Positions 47,699 through 60,359 of a stretch of 64,000 nt of DNA are shown one piece after another. Numbering within the stretch: position 1 is the first letter of the stretch; each line of letters starts with the position of its first letter. Where the stretch lies: positions 82,777,150-82,841,149 of the forward strand of contig JARZZO010000002.1 in NCBI GenBank assembly GCA_030544215.1, written 5' to 3'. The notes under the pieces were generated by a model. It was not told where the DNA came from. It ran no database searches and saw only the letters and a program-made list of their open reading frames with translations. Source of the stretch: Zantedeschia hybrid cultivar (lineage: Eukaryota; Streptophyta; Magnoliopsida; Alismatales; Araceae). The position numbers and the translations under genes are program-made.

Positions 47699-49689
47699 TA
47701 CGGTAGTGGCTTGGGTGGCCTATAAAAGTCAAGCGGCAAAACAAAGTAGAAGAAGCGTGCACTAAGAACTTCATACATCAGTAATCAAAAGAACAACTAA
47801 AGATGCATAGCTAATATAATAATTGAATTTCTTAAATAAAAGAGACAATACCTTAAATACGTGTTAGTTACATTTATAAAAATTTCGTTACTGCACCTGC
47901 ATATGAACCTCGTCCATACTCCCATGACCCTACCACTCACAAACCAAAATAAAATAGAAGAAAATGTAACAGTGAGTCATCAAACTCATATAGGATCCTC
48001 CATGACCATCACTACTCACTACGAAACAAAGAGGATAAATCTATACAAATACTATTACAATCGAATAAGGACATTATACACTATTACATGAATTAAAATA
48101 CAGTGCAAAAAGTGAACTAGAATCCACTAGATAGTACGTCAAAAAACATAGTAAATAGGTAAACCACTAGACACATTATTAGTTAAGTTGGACTATCTTA
48201 AGATATTTAACTTCTCGAAATATGTAATAAATATATAGATAAATGATTAATTAGATTAGACTCACTGTAATAGTCATCTACCTGTAATTATTTTATTTTA
48301 AATTTATTTAAAAAGTGATCCAGACCAACTAACTAAGAAGCGATAGAGTTACTAACACACTAGTCACGGTTATCACGCCTTGATTGAGTAAAATTAACTA
48401 AGCACTTGCATGGTTGCTCTAATGGATACCAACGTCATGAAAGGAGATGTAATTCAATAAGACTAGTCAACCTTGATGGCTCACAAAATCGTGAGGTCTA
48501 GAAATCGACTACGTGTATATATAAACGAGTATCTCTTATTATCCTAAGTCAGAAATGTCGAGATTTGACCTATACCTCCCAATCTTAAAAGTTGTCTGAA
48601 ATCCTGACATACTTCTACGGCCATAATTAGACTTAAGAATTCCTTCACATAAACATTAGCTTTGCATTTCATTAGAGTAGGGGTCGGGGATTGTAGCTCG
48701 ATTATGACTGTGGAGGTATGTCAAGACCTCGAACAGTCTTTAAGACCGGGAGATACAGGTCCAGTCTAGGTATTCCTAACTTAGGACAACGAGAGAGACT
48801 CATTTGTGTACACATGTGTTCGATTTCTGGACCTCACAATTTTGCGAACCATTGAGGCCGATTAGTCCTATTGACTTGCCTGACCTTTTGTGACACCGAT
48901 ATCCGTTAGAGTAGACAGGTAAGTGATAGTTGAGCTTTATTCTATCAAAGTATAATGGATGTGACTAGTGTGTTAGCAACCATGTCACTTCTTGGTTAGT
49001 TGATTTGAATCGCTTTCTAAATAAATTTAAAATAAAATAACGGCAGGTAAACGACTGTTACAGTGACTATGATCCAACTAATCATTTGCCTATATACTCA
49101 TTACATATTTGAGGAAGCTAAGTCTCTTAAGATAATCCAACTAAATTAACAATATGTCTGATAGTTTACCGGTTTACTATGTTTTGACGCACTATCTGAC
49201 AGATTGGAGTTCATTTTCTGTATTGTATTTTAATTCTTGTAATAGTGTATAATATCTTTATTCACTTATAATATTATTTGTCTAAATTTATCTTCTCTGT
49301 TTCCTGATGAATAATAAAGGTCATGGAGAATCCTATATAAGTTTGAAGACTCATTGCCACCCCTTCTTCTATTTTGTTTTGGTTTGTGAGTGTCAAGGTC
49401 ATAAGAGTCTGGACAAGATTTAAGTACAGATGCAGTAACGAAACTGTTATAAATACAACTAACATGTATTTAAGGTATTATTTTTTTATTTGAAAATTTT
49501 AATTATTATATTAACTATGCATCTTTAGTTGCCTACTCCTTTGATTACTGATGGTATCAAGTTCCTGGTGCATGCTTCGTCTCCTTTGTTTCACCGCTTA
49601 ACTTTTTACAAGTCATCTAAGTCACTACCATGTAACCGAGATAATGGCTTCAACACAGCCGTTATGATTGGAGTTGGGGCCGTCACAAT

Positions 49690-51140
49690 CCAAGCATGGT
49701 GTTCCCCGTGCATCGTCTCCCTGAAAAGCCCCTTGCCTTTCCTCTTCTTGTTGGCCCTAGGCAAGATCCACTACACCCATCCCTGGGAAAGAAAATGTCA
49801 AACACTATATACCCCAAGATAACGGCCAAGCTGGCTTCTAGATGATGGAAAATTGCATGCCAACAAGCATGCATATGTCATTGTGGATTCAACCTTTGTA
49901 ATGGTAGCATTGGATGTGCTTCAGCCTTATTATCTAGTCAAGATTCATTCTTGCTTTATGTGATTCCCCAACAACAAAACTCATTTGGCGCACCCGAATA
50001 AGATTGCACTGGTGTTAACAAGCTTCAGTTTTCTCGTGCTTTAGATTCCAATATCAATTTCACTTCTTCTCCACAGGACTTTCTTGTAAATGTATCTCCA
50101 TGTTCTTCTTTTAGGTGGAATGTCCTTGCACACCAATTTAGAGTTGTATGTTAAAAACTTAAAATAAAATAAAAAACAAATAGATATGAGCACTATTAAC
50201 ACTTAAATTACCATCAACTAAATATCAAGTGGAAGAGTTGAACATACAATGCTTACCCTTCTATCATTCTTTGCATGAGATTGCCGGAGGAAAAATCGAT
50301 GACAAAATATTATTGCTGTAGCTATTGTTACCTGTGGACTGGACAAACATTCTTTGTTATCTTCAATGGAAAGTCACAATAAGAAAATTTTCATCATACT
50401 GTTGCTGAAATACAAATGACAAAATTAAGACAAAATCCTTTGAAGATAGATAAAAATCACTATTGGTTAAAGTTATTCAATGATAATGCACGAGGCCTAT
50501 GACATAAGGCCAAAAAGGACTCCGAGCACCTAGAACCTAGAATACAATTATACCTTATATAAAGTAATATGGTTATGATTTATTTAATGGAATCATCTTT
50601 TGCAAGCACTTGTCTCTTATATGCATCACTCTTACCCAATAAGTACATCAACTCATTAAATCAAAAGAGAAGAATGAGAATCCAATTCAAAAGTATGACA
50701 CCAATACATCCGTGTTTAATGAATAATGCCGTGCCTCTGAACTTATAATGAAGTAAAGGTTGCAAGCTCAAAATAGTATTGTAATAATATCTTATCCCAT
50801 TAATCTGGATTCAGTTTTTTTGTGTGTGGAAAGCGGACAGTACAACTGTATAATATTGGATTTGACTCGGGTGTAGGAACATGGAAGACCAAATCCTACT
50901 GTAGAGAGTGAGAAGTTTCTCCAGTCTACACAATATTATGACACAATAATATACGAAAAGAAAATATCAGACCTACTACATGATTGTACAGGCTACACTT
51001 GAAATATCTTCAAAGCATGAGTTTGGCTATTTGTTGTTGGAACAGATAATGAATGTTCTGGCTATTTAATAGTTAGTACGTGACATACCACGTGCTAGCA
51101 TGGAGTTTTAGAAACTTGAAAATGGTGCTATCAAAACTAA
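49690..51140. other. no gene recognised
   Basis: A/T-rich sequence with only short frames. Nothing can be named beyond low-complexity A runs. Confidence 0.4.
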
Positions 51141-51448
51141 AGGTGTGTTTGGTACTAAAGCTTTTAGCCAGAGGCCACTATTTGGCTTTCACTTTCTACA
51201 TGGCAAATGTTGAGAGACTAGTCTTAACTAACTTTGGAAAGTTATAGAAGTCAAACCTGATATCAAAACCTTTCCTAGCAACCCCATTTTTATCCCAATC
51301 TAGGAAGATCCACTTTGGATATTTTGGTTGGAAGACAAAGAAACATCCAAAAGATACATAAGTGGTTTGCAAGGCTTAATTTCTTCCCCTCAAACTCTAG
51401 GTGAAAGCCCAAAGGTGTTTCCAATTGGAAGCTGTGCCAAACACAGCC
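51141..51448. mobile_element. Tourist-like (PIF/Harbinger) MITE
   Basis: Ends AGGTGTGTTTGGTACTAAAGC and (reverse-complemented) GGCTGTGTTTGGCACAGC; core GTGTTTGG with 3-bp TAA duplications (51138-51140, 51449-51451). About 308 bp, without a coding region. Confidence 0.72.
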
Positions 51449-51752
51449 TAACCATCTTTTCCAATGAGCTAATTTCAGCTTTTATAGAAAAATATCATTT
51501 CAGCCAGCGTTCATAGTGTCGGAAGCCAGAAAAATGGACAGGAAATACATATACCAAACACATTAGCAAGTTCTCAGCAATGATTAAATGTCAAGCTATA
51601 AGTAATGGAAAAGATTAACAATAGAATGATCATTCTTCACATTTGCTTTTGTTTTAATTTCCCGAGGGCAACTCACTAAGGCATTTAATAAACAGAAAAC
51701 TGAATGTCTTTCTGAGAGAACTGGGATGAGATGAGCGAGCTGAGGGAGAGAG

Positions 51753-53910
51753 ATGAGGGAGGTGCTGTGGGGAAGGAAGAGGAAAGAGCTGAGGGAGGAG
51801 ATGGTTGGACTTTGGTTTCTAAACGGAGGGGTAAGATTTTTTCTAGGAGAGCTCAGTCGCCTTTTCCAGTGGAGGGACATTTGCATCAGATGCCTTGGTA
51901 AGGGACACTGGGCTAAGGAGTGTACAGAAAATGTCAAGTGCTCAGTGTGTGGAGGTGATGGTCATAGAAGGAGAGATTGCTGGAGAGGGAATCAACAGAG
52001 GTCCTCAGTTGTTTCTCCAGAAGTGAAGCAGAAGTGATCCTTCAAGGTAGTGGAGGCTTTGAGCTCTTGGCCTTCAGTGTAGGAACCAATTATAATTCTG
52101 TGGTCAAAGGAGGTTGCTGAAGCAAGGAAGAAGCTGGAAAAGTGTGTTGTCTTGTTGGTGGAGAACCCTCCGACAAGGCTCCCAAGATCTCGATCAGGTA
52201 TTTATCCAACCTGCTGCAACGTCAATGACCGCAGGAGAGATCGGTGGACACTTCCTACTTGTTAAAGCAGAGGCTTCTGTTTGGAGGAAGGAGATGCTCG
52301 CCTGCAGAGATTCTTATGAAGATTCTTTGCACTTTAGTCGCTCTTCATGGGAGGATGCGGCCAATCCTGCAGAACAGGGGAAGCTGGTGTGGTGTAGACC
52401 AGTAGGCATTCCTCTTCACCTCTGGAATGCTACCATGTTCCATGCCATTGTCTCCAAGTTGGCCATCCTTAGAAGAGTGGATGTGAGCACTTTGGAGGGA
52501 ATCAGCTTCAGTATGCCAGAGTGTACATTGAGGTTGACAACCTCCAGTGTATTCCAGGAAGGGTTAAAATTTAAGTTGCTGGGAGAGCATTCTGGGTCGA
52601 CATTCAGCAAGAAAGAACAGTGGCTTCAGGCGATCCTGTGAAGAAAGATTCCGACTGGTCCTGGGCAGAGGTGGTCTTTGAATACAAGAAATATAGAGCC
52701 GGAAGGATGGTAGTGCAGTAGAGAACACTGAGACTGCAGGCTTTCAGCAGAAGCTTGATCAGAAGCGTGAAATGGGGGCTCCAAAAGTGACTGTGAGGGG
52801 CAGGTCGAACACGGGCCCAACTCAGTGTGGGGACTGACTCGGTGAAGCCTAACTCGACTCAGTTGAGGACACCTTCGGAGACGCTATCATTAAACACTCT
52901 AAAGGTGTTGTAGTGTCCAACATGGGTGCAGTCCTGAGGTGCATAGGTTCCTCAAACATCGCTGAGATGGAGTTCTTGCCTGTTGTTCGAGGAGACAGAC
53001 AGCGAGGAAGCTTTAAGGATATCGTGGTGCTCGAGGCAGAGGCAGTTGGCTTGATCTCGTCCAGTCCCGAGAAAGATTGGGCCCTCACGCTGAAGAGACC
53101 TTTCAATCCCCTCACGGGCAAGGAAGATATACAGTGCCAGACTTCGGACCCGATCATTTACCCATTACGAAGGGCTCCGGTAGATCTGGAACTTGACTTG
53201 ACCTGGAGTGGTCCAGTTCTCAGTGTTGAGCCTATTTCCTCCTCAGCGTTGTTTGATGTATCAGTTCGGTCTGGCGGTTCGCCTCATTCTGACCGTTCAT
53301 CATCAGACCATCGTCTTCTTCCTCGAGTCAGAGGGCCATCTACTAGCTTTTGTCAGCTTCCTTCTTCGGCGGCTTGTGCCAACACAAGATTGCAGGATGA
53401 GTTGGCGTCATCTGACCTTGACTCCTCTGTTGAGAACAGGGTCAAACAAGGCCATACATGGCTGTTCCGTCAGCCCGGGTCTTGCCGGAGGGAGAGACCG
53501 GACAGAAGAGTTTGAGGAGTTTCCTTCAATCTGCTTGTCTTTCAAGGATATGGGAGGTCTTGAAAAGTTGTGTGGTGGTCCAGAAGTTGACGATCCATCA
53601 GGTTTTGTAGCCTCCACCCAGATGCACTTAGCTGAAGGGACTAGAGTTGATGACGATAGCCTGGATCCACCTGTGCCTTCTCAAAACAATGTCATCACGG
53701 GGAACTTTTCAACAGCCATTCTTCCTTATTGTGGTTCTTCTTGTCCTATGGATGTGGACCAAGTGTGGTTCATATTAAAATTGGACACGAGATATTTCTT
53801 TTTGGCAGGAAGATTGGTGTATCATTTGTGGGAAAGGAAGACATTGTAAAGAGCTTCATTAAAAAGTTGACGAGAAGTGATATCTTACAAAGTAGCTTGA
53901 AGAGAAAAGG
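51753..53910 (+). pseudogene. L1 ORF1 (CCHC and DUF4283-like), broken
   Basis: The first frame (51753-52037) carries two CCHC zinc knuckles, CIRCLGKGHWAKEC and CSVCGGDGHRRRDC. The next (52114-52641) carries a DUF4283-like part with KLVWCRPVGIPLHLWNATMFH. 52913-53515 continues with MSNMGAVLRCIGSSN and a Ser/Pro-rich region. Frames change several times, so ORF1 is not intact. ORF1 proteins of L1 bind element RNA. Here the knuckles come before the DUF4283-like part. Confidence 0.65.
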
Positions 53911-56315
53911 TTAGGGTGGTGGACTTAAAATTGGGAAAAGGGAACTCAATTTTGTTAAAAGTAACATAGTGGTGGAGTGCCTTAGAAGAAAATGGGGGGG
54001 AAGAACCAGTTGTAAAATGAAGTTTCTCACATGGAATATCAGCGGTCTTGATGGAGATTCTAAGATGAGAGGGTTAAGGGATTAAATTAGATGCCTACAC
54101 CTAGATTGTTGTTGTATTCAACAGACCAAGATGAGTGGAGTTGATGACCAGATTATTAAAAGACGAGGGGGTTCTTTGTTGTCCAGGTGGGCTTCATTTA
54201 TGGCTGAAGGTTGCAGTGGTGGTCAGTTCATCTTATGGAATGGGAACAAAATGATGGGTCACGTTTGTGATATGGGGAAATTCAGCATCTCTCTTAAATA
54301 TGCTAGCACTCTTGATAGCAAACAATGAGTCATCACATCAGTTTATGGTCCCCACAATCACCAACAAAGGCGAGTTTTCTTCCAGGAACTGTACAGACTG
54401 CATAATTTATTCCAAGAGGGATAGTGTACTTTGGGGGATTTCAATTGTGTGAGATTTCCATTGGAAAGATCAGGTAGACACAAACGGAGTGAAGAAATGG
54501 AAATCTTGGGACAATAGATAAGGGATAGTGAATTGGTGGATTTAGTAATCCCAAATAGAAGGTTCACGTGGTCCAACTTGCAATGTAACAACATTGATCT
54601 AGAATTGATCCACTACATGGTTTAATAACTTTAATATGTTTCCCTTATCACATCTGAAAGCTCTGAACAGATCTATATCAGATAATATTCCCATTCATCT
54701 ATGCACAGGGGATAACATCAGGCGGCAAAGAATTTTCAGGTATAAATTGGCTTGGCATTCTCATCTAGATTTCAAAGATTTGGTCTTTAAATGGTGGAGA
54801 GAAGTTCCCGTATCTGAATCTGATTCGGCTCGCAAAATCTTCCCAAATAAGCTTAAGTGGTTCAAGAATTGCATCAAACAGTGGAGCGCTCATTCTTTTG
54901 GGCAGGCAGCAGTAAAGAGACAGCAAATCCTTCAGAAACTTGATGAATTAGAAGTCAAAATGGACCATCAGACCTTATCAGCTGAAGAAAATGTTGAGCT
55001 TAATAAATAAAGGGAGATACAAACAATTTTTACTCCAGCGAAGAAATAAAGTGGAAGCAAAGGGCAAAGGAGCAATGGTTGAGAGAGAGTGATAAAAACA
55101 CCAAAATTTCCCATGTTGTAGCCAGTGCCAAGAAGAGGACCTTACAAATTCCTCAAGTGAGAGTTGAAGATAAAGTCTTGGAAAGCAAGGAAGAGATCCA
55201 AGAGGCCATCATATCCTATTACAAAGATATGTTCAAAGAAGATAACTCTTGAAGGCTGCATTTGAAGGAGGGAATTCTTCCTCAAATTGTCACAGGAGAA
55301 ACTGAGTGGTTATGCCCTCCCATTATTGAAGATGAAGTAAAGGAGGCGGTTTTTAATGTGTGTTCATAAGTCACATGGGCCAAATGGTTTCTCTTTAGGT
55401 TTTTACCAACATTTTTGGGAGCTCATTAAGGAGGATTTCATGAAGGTAATTAGTGAATTTCAAGACAATCCCTCATCTATAAGAGCCTTCGATTCTACTC
55501 ATATAGTTCTAATTCCCAAGTGTGAAGGAGCCGAGGAAATTTCTGAATATAGGCCCATCAGTTTATTGAAAGGGTGCTATAAGATCAAAACTAAAGTCTT
55601 GGCTACAAGGTTCAAGAAGGTGCTTGGTAAGGTTGTGGGTCAGAATCAACCAGCATTCATGGAAGGGAAATTCATTCTAGACAATGTGCTGAGTGCCCAA
55701 GAAATTATTCACAACCAAAAACAGAGAAAGAAAGAAGGGGTAATACTCAAGCTGGATTTTGTTTGATAGGGTCAGCTGGTCCTGTGTTTTCAGCACTTTT
55801 CAGATAATGGGTTTTAACAGTAAGTGAATTGGGTGCATTATGAATTGTATTTCTACTGCTCGTTTCTCTATCTTAGCAAACGGGGAGCCATGTGGGTATT
55901 TTGAAAGCTTCAGAGGATTAAGGCAGGGTGATCCCATCTCACCTCTGTTCTTCCTTATTGTTGGTCAAATTTCGTCATCCTTGTGGGAAAGAGCTGCTAT
56001 TGAAGGTTTGGTTGATGGATTTTATGTTGGGAGAAATGGATTTCAATCGACTCATCAACAGTTTGCCGATGATATGCTTCTGTTCACAGGTGGTGATGAA
56101 GCAATGATTCACAAAATCAAGATTTTGTTGATTTGGATTGAAGCCATAATGGGTCTCAAGATTAATTTTCAAAAATCAGAGATAGTTGGTATCCATATGG
56201 AAGAGGGCAGAATTAAGAGAATCGCAGACATATTTCAGTGCAAATGGATCCAATTCCGAATTAAATGTTTGGGTTTGCCATTAACTGATGGTACTGTGAA
56301 GGTGATTGGGATGGT

Positions 56316-56859
56316 TTTCTCTTTTTTTTTTTAATGTGGATGGTACCACTTGTATTATAAAATTAGAAAAGAGATATACAACTAAGAGGAAATAGCGGAC
56401 ACAGAGCAAAAGTCCCGCTACACAAAAGACACCAAGATGGTGTAAAAGCTAGCTATCCTCCCGTAACAAACAAAATAAGGGGGAGGAGCCTACATTCACA
56501 TCACAAGAAATCCTCGCCCACTCTTTGACTTTCAAACAAACAAAAGAGATGATCCCATGCGGGGATCATTCTCTGTCAAGTCGGCATACTACATTTTGGC
56601 TCATGGGGTACCAGTTTCAGCTTCTTCTCTTCAGTTTGGAAAGTGAAGAGCCCTCTCAAAGTACAAATTCTGCTTTGGAGACTCGCCCTTTCCATACTCC
56701 CTATTTGTGACAAGCTTTCCTCCTTATTCAAGGCTTGAATACCACGTGCTGTCTTTGTGGGGATGCACAGGAGTCGGTGGATCATATCTTCACTTCTTGT
56801 TCTTTCTCGGAGGAAGTATGGCAGCTGCTGCATGACAAGCTACAAGTGGACCAGCGATC
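56316..56859. mobile_element. L1 insertion with 5' inversion (twin priming)
   Basis: Flanks are GTGAAGGTGATTGGGATGGT (56296-56315) and GTGAAAGTCTATTGGGATGGT (56860-56880), an imperfect duplication of about 20 bp. From the left, a T-run (56318-56332) and an L1 3' UTR lie on the minus strand, homologous to the 3' UTR at 31.95-32.12 kb. From about 56545 to 56859 the sequence is instead plus-strand zf-RVT coding (GSFSVKSAYYILAHG, VKVQILLWRLALSILP-like words, CCLCGD...VDHIFTSC). The two parts of one L1 therefore face each other in opposite orientation. Confidence 0.82.
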
Positions 56860-57505
56860 GTGAAAGTCTATTGGGATGGTATTATCAGGAAATTTGATCA
56901 AAGATTTGAAGCATGCAAAGCCAAACTTCTGTCTGCTGGGGGTAGGTGGATCCTTTCTAAGACTCTATTGTCCTCATTAGCTATCTACCACCTCTCTATT
57001 TTCAAAATTCCTAAGACAGTTGAAAAATTGATTGAAGCTAAGAGAAGTTCCTTCTTTTGGAGTCGGGGAAAAAGAGATAAGAGAGGCCTTCATTTAATAA
57101 GTTGGAATAAAGTTTGTTTAAGTAAAGAACAAGGCAGTGTCGGTCTTTCTAATATTGGGATCTTTAACAAGGCTCTCTTAGCCAAGTGCCTGTGGAGATT
57201 TGGAGTGGAAAGGGATGCATTATGGGTGAAGGAAATCATGGAAAAATATTATCCTTCTTCCCATACATGGACACGCGTCCCTCCGAGGACACATAATTTG
57301 TCATAGATTTGGAAGAATATTCTCAGCACAGTGGATCTTATAGCTCCTGGGACCTGGGGTCAACCTTCAATTGGGAAATGGAGAATCTATCTATTTTTGA
57401 GAGGATAAATGGACAGTGCATTTGCTAAGCAATTCAATGACCTGTACCACATTACATTAGATAAAAGGAAATCAGTTGCACAGATTTTTGCTCCTGAAGA
57501 TAGAG

Positions 57506-57996
57506 TGATGCGCAACAGCAGGGGGGGAAATGGAGGATTGGCTCGGAGGCCCAAGAAGAAGAAGAAGAAAGGGATAGAAGACAATGATGAAGAGGGGAAG
57601 AAGGGGGGGTTTGGGGAAGAATCACAGGGACATCTCACCCCTATCCACACCAACACTTCACGGGTTCTACACGCACAACACAATGGCGGAAGCAAAGGAA
57701 GCTTTCTCTTGTTTTTTTCATCATTCTAATCATCATCCTCCAAAAAGGAGAGTACATAGTATATAGGACCCGAGAAGGAAACACTAATACATGTAAAGAC
57801 CATGATACCCCTAAGACTCCTAAAATGGCAAAAAACGTGCAGAAAAATTATGAAAAAATAAAAAAGACACTAAATGGGCCTTATTCATGCCCAAGGACTC
57901 AAATCAACATATACAGTACTTTTAATGACCAAAAGACGTGTCTCCAAGCCCGAAAGGTGCCGAATTTGCACCGCCCGTGGATCCGCTCATGCATCA
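57506..57996 (-). repeat. 3' LTR of the element
   Basis: 491 bp, TG...CA bounded. It matches the other LTR over its full length, with substitutions concentrated in the purine-rich GAAGAAG part. Confidence 0.92.
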
Positions 57997-58543
57997 ATCT
58001 CCCATGGTTCGAGGAAAATCGTCCTCGAATTTTGAAATGCGCAAGTATAAAGGTGTGGGCGTCTGGATCAAGTATGCGAGGCTTCAAGCAAATGATCATA
58101 TCAAGAATCTCAAATAGGTCCGCTGCATGCGAATAACAAAAGATCTGCCATATCAGATCAATAAGATCTAATCCTAACCCTATAACTAACAGATGATCTG
58201 AAATCTCTGGAGAAATGAGGTCATGATCACCACTGCATAATAAGTCAACATCGGACATAAGAGCATCTAGCATGTGTAATCTAGAATCAACAAATAAACT
58301 GTGATCCCACGAATCCACAACCAATAGTTCACTAGTAGCTGTCAACACTGGGTTGTCCTTAAATACATCATCTGATATCAAATAAAGTCCAGACTCAATA
58401 AACAAGTCAACATCTGAGGCATTCTCAACTATAGGTGCAACACATGCATGGATTGTTGGCTCCACCTTGGCCACTTTCTGCTCCAAAGGTGTCGATGTAG
58501 CTTTAGCATAAACATAAGTTTTAAAGAGAAAATTACCCTTCAA
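57899..58543 (-). CDS. 214-residue open frame of the non-autonomous LTR element
   Basis: An uninterrupted frame that starts at 58543 in the interior, close to the purine tract side, and runs into the 3' LTR. It contains acidic/aliphatic repeats of the type DVDLFIESGLYLISDDV and DVDLLCSGDHDLIS, then FEILDMIICLKPRI and HFKIRGRFSSNHGRLMHERI. No domain is recognised; it resembles neither gag nor pol. A second open frame upstream on the same strand (58852-58637) has CGNYISHGIVDLL. Whether either makes a protein is unknown. The frame may be retained sequence that overlaps signals needed in cis. Confidence 0.45.
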   Translation of the reverse strand: MKGNFLFKTYVYAKATSTPLEQKVAKVEPTIHACVAPIVENASDVDLFIESGLYLISDDVFKDNPVLTATSELLVVDSWDHSLFVDSRLHMLDALMSDVDLLCSGDHDLISPEISDHLLVIGLGLDLIDLIWQIFCYSHAADLFEILDMIICLKPRILDPDAHTFILAHFKIRGRFSSNHGRLMHERIHGRCKFGTFRAWRHVFWSLKVLYMLI

Positions 58544-60342
58544 GTGTGGTGGTTGCAGAATGTACTAAGATTGCTCAGAATTCATGGTGGCATGCCGCTC
58601 TTGTAGCCACTCAGTCCCTACAATGGTGGAAAAGTCTCATGATGAAAAAATCTCAGCCCAAACTCCACCAAAATACATAAAATCTGTGGAGTAAGTGTGC
58701 CCTTGACATTTCACATAAAACTCAACAAAAACATGGTCATGCTCAACAATAATTTCACCGATTTGAGATAATAGATCCACAATTCCGTGGGAGATATAAT
58801 TGCCACATCGGAGCGGATCAAATCTCAAAGCAACAACCTTCTCATTTGGCAATCAAACTAGATGACGAAAATAAGGGGAAAATATAATACCATATCTCAA
58901 CTTGTGCGGTCCAGCGAGTGAGTGGAGCACTAAAAAGGGTCAGCCACGTTGTAAGGAATCCACTAATGCGATCGGCTCACAAAACAAAGCCCAAATGACC
59001 TTGAAATGCGTGCAGTGATGGCACACAAAACAAGGTGTTGTCTGAACTGTTGTACACTGAAACTATGTTGGTCTTGCTGAGACGAGACCAACGCCGCTGA
59101 CGGCGCTCAAATTAGGGAGAGGGACGACCTCGAACGACGAGCACAAATGTCCTCGTAAAGCCTGTAAGTACGGCATGCAAAATGATGCACCATCGACCGA
59201 AGAAGTGTTGAACGAGGTCCACCTCGCTGCAAGGATGCCAACTATATGATCAGCACGAGAAATGGAGCACAAACGAGAACCTCGAAATGTGTGTAGAAAT
59301 AGCACATAAAACGATGCACAATCGGGACAGACGTATTACTGAATCTGGGTTGACCTCGTCGAGACGAATCCCACGACACAAACGATGCACGAATCAGAGC
59401 CCGGACGAGCTCGGGACGGGGGCGGTGCAGTAGTGGCGCTTAATGCACCGCCCGACACTCACCAACAGACCTAGAAAACACCCTGGCTCCAACCTGGTCG
59501 CACCTTAGCTCGAACCAAGACTGAACCAGGTGGCTCGGACCACCTAAATTTCTTAGAACCTGGTTAGACCATGTATCAAATAGGGCTTAGGTTCCATTTT
59601 AAAGGGGGTGGCTCGAACTAAGGGTGGCTAGGGTTCGGACCCTGGCTTGGGTCAACCTGGCTAGACCAAGTTGACCTCTTTAAAGGCCTCGTACCCTCCT
59701 TTCCTTTTTACTGTTCCTCCTCCTCTTTCTTTCTTCACCACGCACGAACCAAAAGGGGGCGGGCACAAAGGCGGCGAGCGGTGCAAGCGGAGGCAGGTTG
59801 GCGGGTGGCCGGCGAGCAGGGCGGCGGCGACGGCGGCTGTGGGACCCGCCGACGACCACGGTGGCAGTAGGAGAAGGCGAAGCCGGCGGACGATGGCAGC
59901 GGGGCGAGGCGAATCTACGACGCACCAGGCGGCACGTGCATTTCTCCGACGCCGCCTCCTCCACCGATAGCTAGTAACGCAATTACAGCCTTCAGCGGTG
60001 CGGAGGACTCTCAAAGCTCCGGCAAGATCTAGCTTTGAAGGAAGGAAGATTCAGTGGATCCGTTGCTCCGGCGTACCCTCACCAAACATCTAGACGTCTT
60101 CTGACCAATATTGCTAGTTCCCCCATCCGCAGAAATGCAGCAATAGGAGTCTTGTCCATCAATAAAGAACATTCTTCTTCTGGATTCCGAAGGAAAACGT
60201 GTTGTTGTCAAGTACTTCTTATTGTTAGGACTGAGAGATAGAGAGGGGGGGGGGAGAGTAACCTACGGCTAGGGCAGCGGCGGAGGTTTGGGGTGGCGTG
60301 GTGGAGGCACAGGACTCGGGTTGTGAGAACAACCCAAAGAAG

Positions 60343-60357
60343 TTGCTCTGATACCAA
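60343..60357 (-). promoter_or_regulatory. primer-binding site (initiator tRNA-Met type)
   Basis: The minus strand reads TTTGGTATCAGAGCA just inside the right LTR, the standard plant LTR-element primer site. It fixes the orientation as minus. Confidence 0.88.
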
Positions 60358-60359
60358 AC

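Larger units (their letters stand above)
45740..49685. repeat. long inverted repeat (foldback), arms about 1 kb, loop about 60 nt
   Basis: The left arm is 45740-45795 continued at 47699-48635. The right arm is about 48697-49685 and matches its reverse complement at roughly 80% by eye. Anchors: GTGTTGAAGCCATCATCTC against GTGTTGAAGCCATTATCTC, AACTAAAGATGCATAG in both outer arms, ACATAGTAAA in the middle, and CCTGACATAC next to the loop. The left arm is interrupted between 45796 and 47698 by two hAT elements and an L1. No protein family is recognised. Possible identities are a foldback/long-TIR transposon or an inverted duplication. A transcript would form a long hairpin. Confidence 0.88.

Noticed and set aside
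47700..49690. An endogenous viral element as the origin of the inverted repeat
   Set aside because: No replication, coat or movement protein motif is present in either arm. The palindrome and its arm divergence are better explained by a foldback element or an inverted duplication.
59661..60014. An Arg/Ala-rich 117-codon minus-strand frame in the LTR element
   Set aside because: It is G+C-rich sequence open on both strands, without a match to gag or any other domain. I treat it as the leader of the element.
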